A stretch of DNA of 64,000 nucleotides from Campylorhamphus procurvoides (lineage: Eukaryota > Chordata > Aves > Passeriformes > Dendrocolaptidae): assembly GCA_013396655.1 (NCBI GenBank), contig WBMV01002763.1, forward strand, positions 186,573 to 250,572. The letters run 5' to 3'. Below the pieces are notes generated by a model. It worked only from the letters and a program-made list of their open reading frames with translations, did no database searches and was not told where the DNA came from. The position numbers and the translations under genes were made by a program. Shown in pieces: positions 1 through 13,603 of the stretch; the stretch's first letter is position 1, and the number at the start of each line of letters is the position of its first letter.

Positions 1-3000
1 TCACAGTTAAGGAATACTGAAATATGTAACATCCTACCTGACACTGAGTAAAGCTGTAACTTCTCTGAGTTTTTGACAATGGAAATATTGAACGCAGTTG
101 CAGGTATAAAAAGAGATGAAAATGTTTCTGCAGTCTTTTGCCTCAGATATTGATGCTCTAATCCAGTTTTACAGAGTTCTAATTTGGCCTTTGATGAGAT
201 TTAGGACACATTACTTGTATAGTTCATCTCAGTTTCTTAGAGATACTATTACCTACCTGGTAACCCAGTTCACAAGGTATTTTGATGATGTATTAGTCAG
301 AATCTGAAAGAATTGATGTTAAAAGAGAGCATTTGAGAATACCTAACAGTAAGAGGTTAGAATTAAGTTTACTGGTACTGGTTAGTTTTTCACTTAGACT
401 TCATATCAATGTCTTAAATAAAACAAACTCTGTTGATGCAGCTGCTTATCAGTTATGTAAGATTAATGATGTGATAACAGAAATACTCTTCCTTTGCTTC
501 TATGAGGTACATAAATAACAATTGTAATAATAATAATATATCCCTAGTGGGGAAGAAAATATTTCAGAGGTTAAAGATAGAAGGTAACTTTTAACCTTCC
601 TCCCTCATCTTGTTCTCCTCCTAAAGGCTAGTATGACCTCCCACATTTAATGGAAACACATCCCTGTTGTGAGTTTTATTACATACTCTGTTGTAAGCTG
701 CTCTATTCAGTATTTGCAGTTGAAATTTGCTCAGGCTGGGAAAACCTGTTGTTTTCCCTTCAGGGTATGTCTTCTTGCCTGTGAGTGTTTCTCTGTGTGT
801 GTTACTCATCTGTGACTCGGGTTGTCAAGAACAATAATTAAAGTCAAAAGAACTGATGAGTCTGAACTGAAGTTGTTATTTTTTTAATATCTGCAGAAGC
901 ACCACCTGACAGTTCTTCTAGAAGTGAGATTTAGTCTCACCACCATCCAACTCAAGGAATTAAAAAATTGCAAGAACTACAAGATGTACTTCTGCATAAG
1001 AAACACCATCCAAAATCTCCTATTGTGCGCAAATCTGTCATTAGGTGAATTCAGTTCTCCATAGTTCCATGAGAAAGAGAAAAAACGCCTAATTTTTATT
1101 TAAAGCCTCAAATCTATTAGCAAATCTATTCTTTGCATTAGGGAGGTCAACTAAGAATGCCCAGGGGAAAGGAATTCTTGTTTAATACAAAGTGGGGATG
1201 TTTGGTCCCAAACCATCTCTTTTAAAGGCAGTAATACAAGAGAAGAAGGGAACATGAAACAGCACTGCAGTCCTCTCTTTCCTTATAGCAAATTTTGCAG
1301 GACTAATCCTTTAGGACCATATCTTAGGGTGAGTTAGAATGGTCTGTGAGCCTTGCAGGGCTGGTGCAATTTGTGTATCAGAAAGCCACAATATTCCCAT
1401 TTTCTTCCCAGCTCATTCAGCATGGCCTGGAATAGGAAAACAAGCTGAACTGAGACTACTGTAACAGGTGAGCTTTGAATTTTGGGGTGGTTACTATTTT
1501 TAAAGCAAATGCAGTATGCAGTGAAGCACACACAACAGTATTTCCTTCAATTTTCTAATCTTTTTCTGTGATCATATTTCTTTCAAGCATTAGTCTTGAA
1601 TCTGTAACACTTTGCTGTGTTCTTAAGGAATTAAATGGATTATTTGGTATCAGAAATGCTTTTCTTTGCAGAAAACACTTCTAATGAGAAATGTCAGTAA
1701 ATGTAATCTTCATGTTCCCTGTAGCCAAAATTCATCTTAATAAGGATAAAATCTGACCTGTCTCAATTTTAACTTACTGAATGGAGACATATAGATCGTG
1801 TGGGTGCTGCTTGTCTCCATGAATATATTCTAATGAAGACAAGTGCAGTGTGATTTTGCTTTGCAAATTAAATTATAGATAATATCTTTCCATTTGTGCA
1901 GGATATATTGTTTCATATTTATGTGCATCCATGTTTGCATAAATATTTATATACTATGAGATATTATCTTACATCGGAAAATAGCCTTATATAAAAAACT
2001 GAAGCTTCAGAAGAACTGAGATTATTGCACAAAAATTATTCTCTTGTTGAATTTTTCAGTTATATCTTAAGCTTCATTCATATACTTTTCCTTACACAGA
2101 ATAAACTCTGCTGACACCAATCTACCTTCACTCAGCTTCTTTGAGAAACAGCCAAACACTAATAAAAATAAATTAACTTTTTCAAAGGCTTCTGCACTAA
2201 TTTTTATGTGGATCATAGCTGTGATCCCACAGATGCACAAAGCTCAGGATATGCACTATTGTCTGACCCAACAACAGTGATAAAGGCAAAACCCAGTGAA
2301 TTCACTGACACAAAAATAAGATCCTGTGGGATGTTTTCCTTCACTAAATCAAAACACTGTAAAAATGTCACCTTAAAGGGACCTCTGGAGGACTCTTGTA
2401 CAACTTTTGACTTGAAATGAGTTGATTACCAACATTATTTCTCCTCAGCTGCTGAACTGTCTGCTTAGGGCTTGAATCCCTCCAAGGATGCCAATTGCAT
2501 AAATTCTCTGGGCTCCTGGTCTACACTGCCTTTACTGGGAAGCAATAGGTAATCTACATATAATGAATTATATCATCTTTATTACTGTCAAATATTTGGG
2601 GGAGGTATTGCAAATGGCTTTAGAGCCACTACAAACACATTTATTTCTGGGTTTTATTATTTTTTTTTCTATTCAGTTTTGAGATGTTTCATAGGATAAT
2701 TAGGAATTCTTCACTGTTTTAACTTTCAGAAAGCCCTAAGACAGCACTTCCACAAAATACATCATATGTAATGAATATATGACCATGAGGGATTTTATCA
2801 GCACTCATTTTGATTAACCTGCATAACTCACTGGTGCCTTTATCCTCTAGGAGTTGTAAATTGTCTCACCGTCAGGATGATACATTTTTTATGTTCCCAC
2901 ATCATCAGGTAATCCCTTTCTCGGACAGGGTATTGATGACATTCTGTGCCAACAGGAGTTGGAGGCTCCTCTATTAGTCACAAATAGAAGTGCTTACAAA

Positions 3001-4253
3001 AATTTGTTCCAGATAAAGGTTTGTCATAACCTCTGTAAGTATCATATGCTTCATACAGCCATGTATTTTGGAACAGAGTACATTTGCTGTGGCTCTATTT
3101 CACCCTCTCCAGTATCAATATCTCCACATACATATATATGTATGCAGGGGTTACTTAAATATGTCTCCATCCCCACCTGCCCAGTCTCCCTGTATTTTTC
3201 ATTTCTTTAATTTCTTCCAAAGCTGGTGACATGAGCTAGTTGAATATACAGTATCGACCAAGGTCTCTCACTTTCCCTACCCAGCCCCAGCCTTCCTGTC
3301 CTGGAATCTGTCTTTTCACAGTGCCAAAAGAAAGACCCTAAGCTTTTATTTTCTCTCCCTGCTTAGGAGAGTAAAGATTACTGTGGAGTTCCACCAGCTT
3401 TCGGGTCCTGGCTTATCTCAGTCCTTCCGCAACATTCCAGTTCTTTGATTTCATAGTCCTATCCTGCTTTTGGTTTGGCTTTTCTTTTTATGACCATTTA
3501 TTATCTCATATTTCTTTGGCTCACTTCCTTATTATTTCCAAAGTGCTGCCCTTTACCTGCTGCTTTCATTCCAAGTCTTGAAACAGAATTCCTTCCCATC
3601 AGCTCCACCCTAAACAAATATTTTTCCATGAGTCCCATCTTTCATGGTTTTCACAGCACTGATACACAACATACATTGTTCATATTTGCAAACTCCCTTT
3701 TTTGGCCATTCTAAAGTCTTACTATGATCTTGAAGGTAAAACAGTGGGTGAACACGACAAGCAACTAAAAAAAATAGCTAAATTATGAAAGGAAGATTAC
3801 AAAAGTCAAATTATATCATTAATCAATTTAGTAATTAGCTCTAGGTTCCCTGGGTCCATCTTTCATTTCACATTACCAATCTGAATACGTTCACCTATGA
3901 ATATGTCATGTATTACCATACAACAAATGTTAGTTGTGCAAAGATGTAAACTTAGACACAGGACATTATCTCTTCTTTGTGGTGTGTAACTCTTAGGGCA
4001 TCCACTCTCCAACAAATGTGAACACAGCACTTATTTATGAATCACTGCTCTTGCCCTATAGCTCCAAGTACATTGAACCACTAGCAGACCAAAGAAAAAA
4101 TTTCTATTAGTGACATCTGCTGATAATGAAGTAAAGCTACACTTAGCTCAGGTGTTTCCTACTGCAAGCACTGACAGCTCATCAGCCCAAGCAGCACAGC
4201 CCATAAACATCTACAGCTCCTGCTTTGTCTGACTGTTTCTGTGAGTGCACTTC

Positions 4254-5240
4254 AGAGAATCGCAGAATCACAGAGTGGTTTGGGTGGGAAGAGACCTTAA
4301 AGACAATTTTATTCCAATCCCAACACCTTCTACTACACTGGCTTTCTCAAATTCCCATCCAACCTGGCTTTGAACACTTCTAGGGATGGGCCAACCTGTG
4401 CCAGGGCCTCACCACCCTCAACGTCATGAATTCCTTCCCCATATCCCATCCAGCCCTGCCCTCTGGCACTGGAGAGCCATTCCACTTGTCCTGTCCCTCC
4501 ATGCCTTGTCCCCAGTCCCTCTCCAGCTCTCCTGGAGCCCGTTTAGGCTCTGCAAGGGGCTCTCGGGTGTCCCTGGAACCTTCTCTTCTCCAGGTGACCC
4601 CCCCAGCTCTCCCAGCCTGGCTCCAGAGCAGAGGGGCTCCAGCCCTGCAGCATCTCTGGCCCCTCCTCTGGACTCTCTCCAGCAGCTCCATGTCCTTCTT
4701 ATCTGGACACAGCTTTGCAGGGAGGTCTCACTACTAGAGAGGAGCAGAACATCCTCCCTCAACCTGCTGCCCACATTGCTTTTAATGCAGTCCAGGACAT
4801 AAGAGGTTTCTGGGCTGCCCACACCCATCAACCAACACTCCCGAGCTCTTCTCCTCAGGGCTACTCTCACTCCACTTGCCCCTCAGCCTCTATCTGTGCT
4901 TAGGATTGTCCTGACCCAGGTGCAGGACCTTGCATTTGGCCTTGCTGAACGTCATGAAATTTGACCAGGCTCACCTCTCCAGCCTGTCCAGGTCCCCCTT
5001 GATGGCATCCCTTCCCTCCTATGTGTCACTTGCACCACACAGCTTGGTGTTGTCACAGAACTTGCCAAGTGTGCACTCAGTCCCATGGTCCATATCACTG
5101 ACCCAACCCTGACCCCCGGGGGACACCACTCATCACTGTTCTCCACCTGGACATCAAGCTCTTGACCACAACACCTTCAATGAGATCATCCTTATCCATC
5201 AAATGGTCCACCTGTCAAATCCTCATCCCTACAGCTGAAA
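4254..5240 (-). mobile_element. CR1 LINE, 5'-truncated, ~1 kb 3' end
   Basis: Read on the minus strand, this is the 3' portion of a chicken-repeat-1 non-LTR retrotransposon. The low-coordinate end has the family's terminal signature (ggtttgggtgggaagagacc preceded by agaatcgcagaatcacag). The body carries well-known CR1 3'-region phrases such as cttgcatttggccttgctga and cacacagcttggtgttgtca. It ends around cacctgtcaaatcctcatcc. No ORF2 catalytic region is present. The element is 5'-truncated like most genomic CR1s, moderately diverged, and lies in the same orientation as CTNNA2. Its overlapping frames of up to 148 aa are not genes. Confidence 0.92.
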
Positions 5241-6316
5241 GTCATGGATCTATGGGCCAGTTGTTCCATTTCTATTATAAGTTAATAGTGAAACTTATTT
5301 TGTTGCTAGCTTAGTAATAGCAGTAACCTTTTGGCACTCCTGAGGATCTTGAACAAAAAGGAACCCAACAGCATTGTCAATTTAGCAACTCTCCCTTCAG
5401 GAAGCTTTTTTTTTACATAATGCTAAATTCTTGCCTGATTCAGGGGGAATTAAATCACTCCAAAACAACAGTCTATCCATCCTCTTAAGAATTTAAAATG
5501 CAAAGGTTCTCTCTGATTGCCAACTTTAAAGCAAACAAAGGAAAACAACTCAGAAAGATTTTCTTTTTCAACAAAATGAAATAACCCATCAGTGGCTCTT
5601 AAGCAAATGCTTAGGTATACGTCTTTAATCCAAATTCAATGAAAGATGGCCTTACTACCTATTAATAACAGGGGAACTTCAAATTACGTGTTTTTTCTTT
5701 GAGTCTATAGAATTAATAAGTAGCAACTTGATACTTCACGGCCCACATGCATACCAATTTGCTTTTACAGCACAAGGTAGTTTAAAGTGATTCAGCCTTA
5801 AAGGAAAGAAAATTAGGGCCTTTAAGCTATTGGGTTTTGACATGTAAGATCCATAGGCAGAATTGATAGGGAAACTGCCAGCTCACCTGAGATAACTGCT
5901 GGATTCTCCCTGTTACCCTGTGATAAATAATGAGCCTCATTCATTTTTGATGAGGGCTTGCTCTTTCTGGGTACTCTACTCACTGATAAAGAATAAAGAT
6001 ATATTTATTTTGCAGTATATCTTGTATCTGTTAATACTTTTATGCATCCGCCCTCCCAGCCCAGGTGTTATGGCAACTTCTGTAATGTCTTACCTAAAAT
6101 TAATGGGGTGGCTCCAGCCCTTTTACCTTCTTTTTCCCAATAAAGTCTTCACTTAAATTCCTGAAGCAGAAGCTCCTCAATAAACTCACAAACTTAACTA
6201 AACTCTTTTGTACCTTCAACAGATTATAAGAATCCTTCTCTGAGTATTGCAGTTAAACCTATTATGTTAAGATACATGGGATTTTGAAAACAATTGGGAA
6301 CTGCCCCCAGCTAAAG

Positions 6317-6364
6317 TGTATATATATATATACACATATACATATACATATATATATATATATT
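6317..6364. repeat. (TA)n/(CATATA)n microsatellite
   Basis: An alternating TA run is interrupted by CACATATACATATACA units, about 48 bp in all. It is a simple sequence repeat, likely polymorphic in length, with no sign of function. Confidence 0.9.
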
Positions 6365-7557
6365 TGGAGAGTTCTTTGGCTATTGATTTGATATTTCTGG
6401 ACAGTGTTCAAATGCACGTGGTACGACACCTCATATCTGTCTGGCTCAGAAGTTTAAGACTCTTTGAGTAAGTTTTCTGATAATACAGCTGATTAGATCT
6501 GTAGAGCTCTGAATCAAACCTGAACACGATAAGGGGCTGCCTTGGATAAGGGATTTTCTTAGCTTTTGTTCAATCTAAATCCTACAGGAAAAACTGTGGT
6601 AAATCTACTCTTTTCCAATCTAATTTTAAAAAATGCAAGCTCATAGGCTAAATGGATAGTAGGTAAATGAGCAGCAATGAACAGAACAAGTGGATATTTT
6701 TTTCTAGAGTAAGAAATGAATATATAGATTTGTTTTATTGTAATGCTCTTGCTAACTAGAGGCAGACAGGAATACTAGAACAATAAAGCAGCCCTCGAGT
6801 TAGAAGTCTGAATTTGTATCCAAATAAGAAACATCATCATTAAAAGCAACTCTAGTGAACAAAAGCAGCTCCCACAAACAGGCAAGGCTATCAGCAAGAG
6901 CTAAGTGTATGTAAATGGGATTTACTGAGAGCAGTGTATGCTCAGCACCTCAGAGGATCATTCCAATACAAGAGCACAACTGATTATGAAGCAAATATGC
7001 ATTACTTTAAATAAACTAAGGCAAGAGACAAAGCAAATTATTTTGAAGTGCTTTTACTCTGTAATTTCATTAAAGCAGGTTGTTTGCTCTTAGAGGGGAA
7101 CTAGAAATTGAATATTTGAATTTAAAATTACAGAAACACATATCTGCTCATGGACCAAGGTCAAAGAGACTTTTATTAGGAACCAGGACATAATCTACAT
7201 GGATTAGAAATATTTTTAAAATATTTTGCAGTTTTTCTATATGAATTCCTTTTTGGTTTTATTTAATGTCCTCCTCACCATTTTTGCTTCCTTTCTTCCC
7301 TATAGTCTTCTTCAGGTTCACAAGGCTCCTCACTGTAGGACAGGTATCACATAGTTTTGCCTTATTTTACTTTCCAGAACTCAACTGGGATCACAAATTA
7401 AGAGTCTCACCCTGCAACATAAAGGGCCAAGTCAACAGACAAACTGGTCTTGCTCCATTGATACAATGAGGTATTAGCTGAAGTATCCTCACTCCCAATT
7501 GCCAGGTCTTACTTATATGGCAAAAACAGTTTTGCTGTCTGCATGGAGGGAGTTTGA

Positions 7558-7628
7558 TGGGAAGGATCAAAGGAGAAAAAAGAGCTGGGGGAAAAGGAAT
7601 GGGAGAAAGAGAAGGGAAAAGAAACAGT
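7558..7628 (+). repeat. Purine-rich (GA) tract
   Basis: About 70 bp are nearly all A and G on the plus strand (for example gaaaaggaatgggagaaaga), interrupted by few pyrimidines. On the CTNNA2 sense strand it reads as a polypyrimidine tract. It is not followed by a recognised exon. Confidence 0.6.
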
Positions 7629-8404
7629 GGGTTCTTTACTGAAATAATTTACACGTCAGGACTGTGACATTTTCTCACTTTTTGATCTGCTTTCCTATTT
7701 GCAGCAAAGTCACTGATGCCAAAAGGGGCCCCTTCATATGCTATGCTAGTACCATATCAATCTATAGAGGAAAAAGCAAATAAGATCAGCTTTATGCTTT
7801 TTTTCAGAGATAAACCATCCTGAACTAGTGAATCTTGGGGAAAAAAAAGAAAAGTTTCATCAAAATATATACACCACATTATATGCTATGTAGACAGTAT
7901 TTTTAAAGTTGTTGCAACATATTTTTCTCCAACAAAACTGTAAGAACTGTGGGGTCGCTTTCATCTGTCTTTTAGGTTTTAATTGGTTTTATGTCTCTTT
8001 CCTTTTCATATAAATATGAATACACCCACACATAGATTCAAATATACATATGCATGCATTCGTTCCATTTAGAAATATTGATTAATATTCTTAATAATGA
8101 AAGAATTCAGGCAGAGATGCTACTCCCTATAAGAGTTCTGAATCATAAGTCATCTTTTGGATCGATTTGAATGATATTGCAGTTCTCTGCAAACACAGGA
8201 GTAAATTACACTATTATAATGATCATCCTGGTGCTTGATATTTACACCAAAACACTTAAATTTAGTGCAATCACATAAAGGTACTCCCGCAGTCACAGGC
8301 TGGGAAGTTGGATTTCTGGATTTCTATAGCAATTCTAAAATTGTACTGTATGCAAGTTGCCAAATAATGGTATTTCATTTTGAGATAAATAAAATACTGT
8401 TTAT

Positions 8405-9120
8405 TTGTAATTGGCTATCCAAGAGAAAATGAAGAAGAAGATGGAAGCAGAAGCAGCAAGTAGACAAGCAGATGTAGATGTGCACTTGGATACCAGATCT
8501 CTGGATAGCAAAGGAGCATACAGTACCCAGCACCTCGAAGATAAACAGAAACCCCCTCAGGAAAGCACTGTATTGTGCTACACCAGATCACAAGATAATG
8601 CTCTCAAAAAGGGATGCACAGGAGTTCAGCTCTGTCTCACCTCCTGCTCAGGCACCAGCAGAAGAAGCGAGCTGGGCAGTCTCCAAATTTTCCGTACCTC
8701 GGTGCTACTGAGTCTTTGGAGCAGAACCAAATCATTGCTGTATTTGAAGCTGGTTTTGCCTTTGCACCTGACTGCAAAAACCCCCAACCAAACAGAAACA
8801 CAATGGTGATGGAGCCTGGTAAGCAGCGGGTGCTAACAATGCCGGACTGGGAATGATGAACTCAAGCGGTTCGGCCACTGATAATTTCACAACGGATGGG
8901 GATGTTCCAGGAACAAATAGATGCTGGAGATTCACAATGGCTTATTCAGCATTCACAGACACTGAATAAAGAGACTCAGAAAAGAAACACACACAACCAC
9001 AAAAGCCAAGCTGGTAGAAGCACTGATTTGGATAATTGTTATAGAGAGATGAACATGACGACTCAATGGGTATGAAAAGCTGGACCCAGATGGCAGGAGG
9101 TAAGAAAAGATCATGGCAAC
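8405..9120 (+). pseudogene. Possible decayed retrocopy or coding relic, unidentified
   Basis: About 700 bp of plus-strand sequence look coding-like and richer in GC than the surrounding intron. One frame runs from QEKMKKKMEAEAASRQADV to DNALKKG. Another continues with ESLEQNQIIAVFEAGFAF and MEPGKQRVLTMPDWE, hits a double stop at about 8854-8859, then resumes in the same frame with MGMFQEQIDAGDSQW and YREMNMTTQW. Several long frames in tandem with one shift and in-frame stops suggest a broken gene copy without introns. I do not recognise the protein. There is no clear poly(A) tail; A-rich stretches with AATAAA occur near 8962 and 9380. Chance composition, or an old repeat absent from my memory, are the alternatives. 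Confidence 0.3.
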
Positions 9121-10481
9121 TCCTCTGCAGCATAGCTGTCAGCAATACAAGGACAGATCATTCCGTTAACATCAGGAAAATGGAAGAGGATCTTTTTGTT
9201 GCTGTGGGAAGATCAAGGTATTAAAATTACATATGTACATACGTCAAGAAGTGAAGACCAATTGCAGGACAGACACAGGAACCTTTAAGCAGCTCCTTTT
9301 AGGATTGTATATATGACTTCAGAATGTTTGATCCAAGAAAGCCTGACAAATGTTTAAGACCTTCTGTAGTGCTTTGCAAAAAAAATAAACATGCCATGTG
9401 GTTAAGAATATTTTCTCTGACTTCTGGTATGTTTGAGGAAGGCCAGTGATGTCACTGGGGAATCTTATGGATGGAATGAAGGGCACAAGTTAGTTGTCCT
9501 AATAATTTTCGTACTTGATTGGGCTTAAACAATGAAAGGGTGCTTTTTCAAAATCACATTTCAAAACAATTTGTTTCAAGCATCTTTGGTCTCACAAATC
9601 ACCATTGTTTTGAAAACACACTCAGGAGAGTGATATATATTAGACATTTACATACATATGGTCTCTGTTTGAAGTAGAGGATAACAAAGGTGCCATGGGG
9701 CTAATACTGGGCTGAAAGAACAAAAAAAGAAAATCATTAAGAGCAGCAATTGCTGCTGCTTGGTTCTACTATTCTCCCAGAGGCATGGAGGCCAATATTA
9801 GGAGAAAGAAAAAAATAGTTTAAAATTATAGAAAACTCATTGTTCATAATATTACTGATGCTGCAAATTCCTGTCTTTATTTCTAAAAAAGATTGTGTGT
9901 AACAAGTTTGTAGTGTTCATTGAAAATAACTGGATGGGCATTAGAGCATATAATTATTGTGCTTGCCAATAGTGTTTGAAAACAGCACATGCATCAAAAT
10001 TTAAAATATTTTGCTGGCCTTCCAGATTTTTTTGCTAAACCTAGTGTGCATTGGAACCTGAGTGAATGAATCCCATTAGTCATCACCATCTTAACAATAT
10101 GCACTTCATACAGAGCTGGCTTCTGCACAGAGGAAGGAAATTACCAGTACTAACACAGGAAAGAAGATTTATAATGAGCAAATATACAAAAGCTCCAAAT
10201 AATTATAATATTCACAGCTTGGCAATGACTTTCTAGGCTATAAAATTACTTTTCTTTTGGAAGAATGAAGATTTTACAAGGTTAATATAAACAAAGGGTA
10301 ATTGGAAAATCGAATTGCTCTATGCACGTTATTGTAAGGCCTGGAATAATGGTGATAACATTTTTAAAAAGCTTGCTTATGAATCAGTGGATTTTTGTTT
10401 TGTACATTACTGCAATCAAAAATGCTCCCTTTCAAGTGCTCCGTGGGAAACATAAATGGCTAAATACAAATCCCAGCTTAC

Positions 10482-10616
10482 CCCTGATACAATAAGTTCT
10501 CCTCCCAGGTTCTGAACTTCTGCCTTCACTTTGCTGCAGATATTGAGCTGGTGGCAGTAGAGGGCAATGCGCTGCAGGTAGGCCAGCAGGTCCTGTTTGC
10601 AGGCTGAGTCTGGGCA
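10482..10616 (-). CDS. CTNNA2: CTNNA2 coding exon H (actin-binding helices, ~residues 766-810)
   Basis: This 135-bp, 45-codon exon (phase 0/0) starts CPDSACKQDLLAYLQ and ends QNLGGELIVSG. It carries the F-actin contact face. The residues equivalent to alpha-E-catenin L785, I792 and V796, known to matter for actin binding, are conserved (exon residues 19, 26 and 30, within LYCHQLNICSKVK). The acceptor is ttttgtctgcag and the donor is GGG|GTAAGC. In mammals the 48-residue insert that distinguishes the longer CTNNA2 isoform begins exactly at this exon's 3' junction; otherwise the last coding exon follows. Neither was recognised in positions 1-10481. Confidence 0.98.
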
Positions 10617-13603
10617 CTGCAGACAAAACAAAGATTGCATTAGATGTAGCTGAGTTTATGTGATTACAGACAGGCAATCATATAGTGGCAATGTGTTTGT
10701 GTTAGGCAGATCTATTCCACTCTGTCTTTACATGAGGTACTTGATGAAATGTGAAAACTCAAACTCTGCCTTTCATTTAACTCAAGATTTATGAATTGTA
10801 GCCTGAAGATGCACTGCACTGTTCTGCAGAGAGATGAAACCTCTCTGTCAGCCACTAATGAAATAATATGACTGCTCTGTGTGTTAACTTATCAGATTGC
10901 ACTGAACAGAAGAATCTACTGAGCAGCCAAAAGACCAGGTTTGACTTGAAACTCCAGGTTGCCTGCTGGGTGTGCAAATTAACAAACAAACGGACCAGTT
11001 AAAGTCCAGATAAACCCAGTTCTGACTGGTCACACCCACTCTAATGCCACCTCGTGTCTGTGTTGCCATCTTCCCTGGCATTTGCGCAGACCTTCAGAGG
11101 ACACAGCTCTGCTTAGGCATGGCAGGAGCCAGGTCCCTCACTGAAGGACACCTGAAGGACCTGAGAGCCAGAGGTGTGGCTGCTTGGGTTTGGTCCTGAC
11201 AGACTTGGCAAGCTCATTGATGCTCAAACACCTTAATCTGTGCCAGAGAGAAATTATTTCCTGAAGCGTAAGCGACATATTGCAGAGCATCTCAGCAGGT
11301 GACATCAGTACTGCAGCCCTTCTCGAGAACACAGTGAGTTAAGCTGTCTAAGGGACACTTCTGCATCCTAAAGGGAAGGCTGTCTACAGTCCTGTGCCAT
11401 TTTGGATACTGTGAATCCCAAATGTGTGTTGATACAGATTAGATTAGGTCAGATGTGCTAGACACTGTGAGGGCTTTATAATCAATGCAACTAGAAAATG
11501 CCCAAGTACAATTTATTCATAGTCTCTGGGACTCTTAATAGAAACTGCATCTTCCCCCACAGTATCAAGAGCATAATAAACAACAGTCTTGTAGTTAATA
11601 TTCAAAGTCTTGCCTCAAGAGAACAGACCTCAGTAATTCACTCTGATGAAGCAGTGCTAAAAGGGTCCATTGCTAACAGCATGTCTCCAATAAATATGCT
11701 TTGGGGCTACCCAACAACATCTGACCAACAACGTCCTTTGAATGCGTAGCCTGGGGAACAAAGATTCCAAATATGCCTTTTCAGCATCTTACAAAATTCA
11801 TGCTCAATTTTTTTAAAAAATATTATCAGAGCATTTCAAGAAAGACTGACAGAATTAAACACACATGAGCCGACAGCAGCACAGGCTCTGACTCGAGGTG
11901 GCTGCTCTGAGCCAACAGCTAATGCTGGCAAGGAATGAGCTCCTGGTGAAGGAGTTGTATATATTGTTGTTTACAACCCTGAAAGCAACCACTTTACTTT
12001 TTGTTCTCCCTTTAAACTAACAATAAACAAAGCTGGAGGTTCATTGTGGCTGTTAGGTTAAACCCGCCCTATACTTATGGCAATGCTATAAAGCCCCTTT
12101 CCCTCAGAGAGTTGCCACATCTTTCAGGCATGAATTCCTAAGAAACCTTTTCTCCCTACCAGTGCTGATGTAATACAAAAATATTTACCCTATTCGTGAA
12201 GTCTAGGAACTGAAAGAAATGAACTTTAAAGCAATACTCCTAGAGGGCTGTCAAGGTTTTAAATATAAGCACCTTGAGGTGAAAAAATGTAAGAGGGCTC
12301 TCATCGGAACAATAATTAAAAATGCAACTGTCCATAAAAAGTTTATATTGCATGAGGGTCTCCAAAGTTCTGTGAAATATCATTAAAGTGCAAGCATTAA
12401 AAACAAATACTTCATTCTCAAAGTGATTTCACTGCTTATTATTAAAGTGTTACAGTCCTCTGAAATTCAAAATGTGACTCAAGCCAATGCACTCTAAGCA
12501 TAACAAGACTCTTTTGTGTTTCTTTCTTTAAAATATTCCACCTCTGCAAATACTGCAGATGAAGAATTTCACCAGCTGACAGATGGATTTCTTCTTTCTT
12601 GGGCTAAAATGAATAGATGCTGCTTTCAAAGGACTGCAATGGGTTAACTACAGGATAATGCTTGCTGATAACGAAGGAACTCTAAACCCAACATTTCCAA
12701 GGTTATGGGAAAATGGGCAGCTTCACGTTTCTTGCCACTGTGGCCCATATTCCATGGCAGGATGTGTTTTACACACTATTACATTCTTTCTTAAAGGATA
12801 AAAAGATGTACTTAATGAAGGGAAAGACTAGAAGCAAGGAAGGTATCAGTTCCCACTTCCAGCAAATTTTCTCCCAATCACAGCAAGAGGAAAGAACTAT
12901 AGGAAGTTAACAAGGGAAAAAAATAGTCAAATTTAATTTCCCTTAATCTAAAATTAGCTCCCTAGGATTTGGATTTGAATTTGGCTCTTGACTTTTAGTA
13001 TGCTGCTTCCTCTGGCTCTCCAGATGGATCCAGATGGGATCCAATCTGAAAATATATCTATAGCAAGTTCATCTTTCCAGCTGTGGCATAAATTTGGTAC
13101 TGGGAGTGAGGACACAGAACATGGACCTGTTAAGGTAAAATACTCAAAATAGCCTGATGCAAACCAGGAAAGAGGGAGTCAAGGAACACTGAAGAAGAAA
13201 TGTGCCAGATCAAGGGAAATTGCTGAAAGAATGAGCTGAAAAGAACATAAGGATTCCAAGGCATATGGTGAGGGTAACGGAGCACCCAAGTCTCTCCTGC
13301 TTTCCCAACAGCAAATACATTTTGGACTCAATGATCTTAGAGGTCTTTTCCAATCTAAATGAGTCTAGTTCTAACACAACACCTGGGGCCAAAAGAGAGG
13401 CTGTGCAACAAGTCAGGCATTTCTGAGCTTTAGAGAGACTTTATATGACTTTCCTTTACTGCAAAACCCAACTGATTGGTACAGAAAAAGTGTTCAGTGG
13501 GTGGATCAGTACCCAGGTGGCGACTTCCAGCAGGTGATTTTCTGCAAAGATAACCTTTCCCTGCAAGAGGTCACATCATATTTCTGCTCATTTTCATGCT
13601 TAC
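10617..13603 (-). other. CTNNA2: CTNNA2 intron between exons G and H (2987 bp)
   Basis: AT-rich intron with GT-AG ends (gtaagc ... tgtctgcag). No recognisable mobile element and no credible reading frame. A GC-richer patch (about 10880-11340) holds only short frames that I judge to be chance. Confidence 0.85.

Larger units (their letters stand above)
1..10481 (-). other. CTNNA2: CTNNA2 intron downstream of exon H (incomplete)
   Basis: AT-rich intronic DNA of at least 10.5 kb. It holds a ~1 kb CR1, an AT/AC microsatellite, a purine-rich tract and a coding-like relic near 8.4-9.1 kb, all listed separately. Elsewhere I see only short chance reading frames. Neither the last coding exon (LDSATSLIQAAKN... 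in the family) nor the optional 48-codon insert exon was recognised, although a by-eye scan could miss a short diverged exon. Confidence 0.85.

Noticed and set aside
4380..4870. Overlapping 103-148 aa frames on both strands
   Set aside because: All fall inside the 3' region of a CR1 element, which is noncoding.
12040..12110. GC box plus TATAAA-like words resembling an intronic promoter (cccgccctatacttatggca, then ctataaagcc)
   Set aside because: Such words occur by chance; there is no downstream gene and no other supporting signal.
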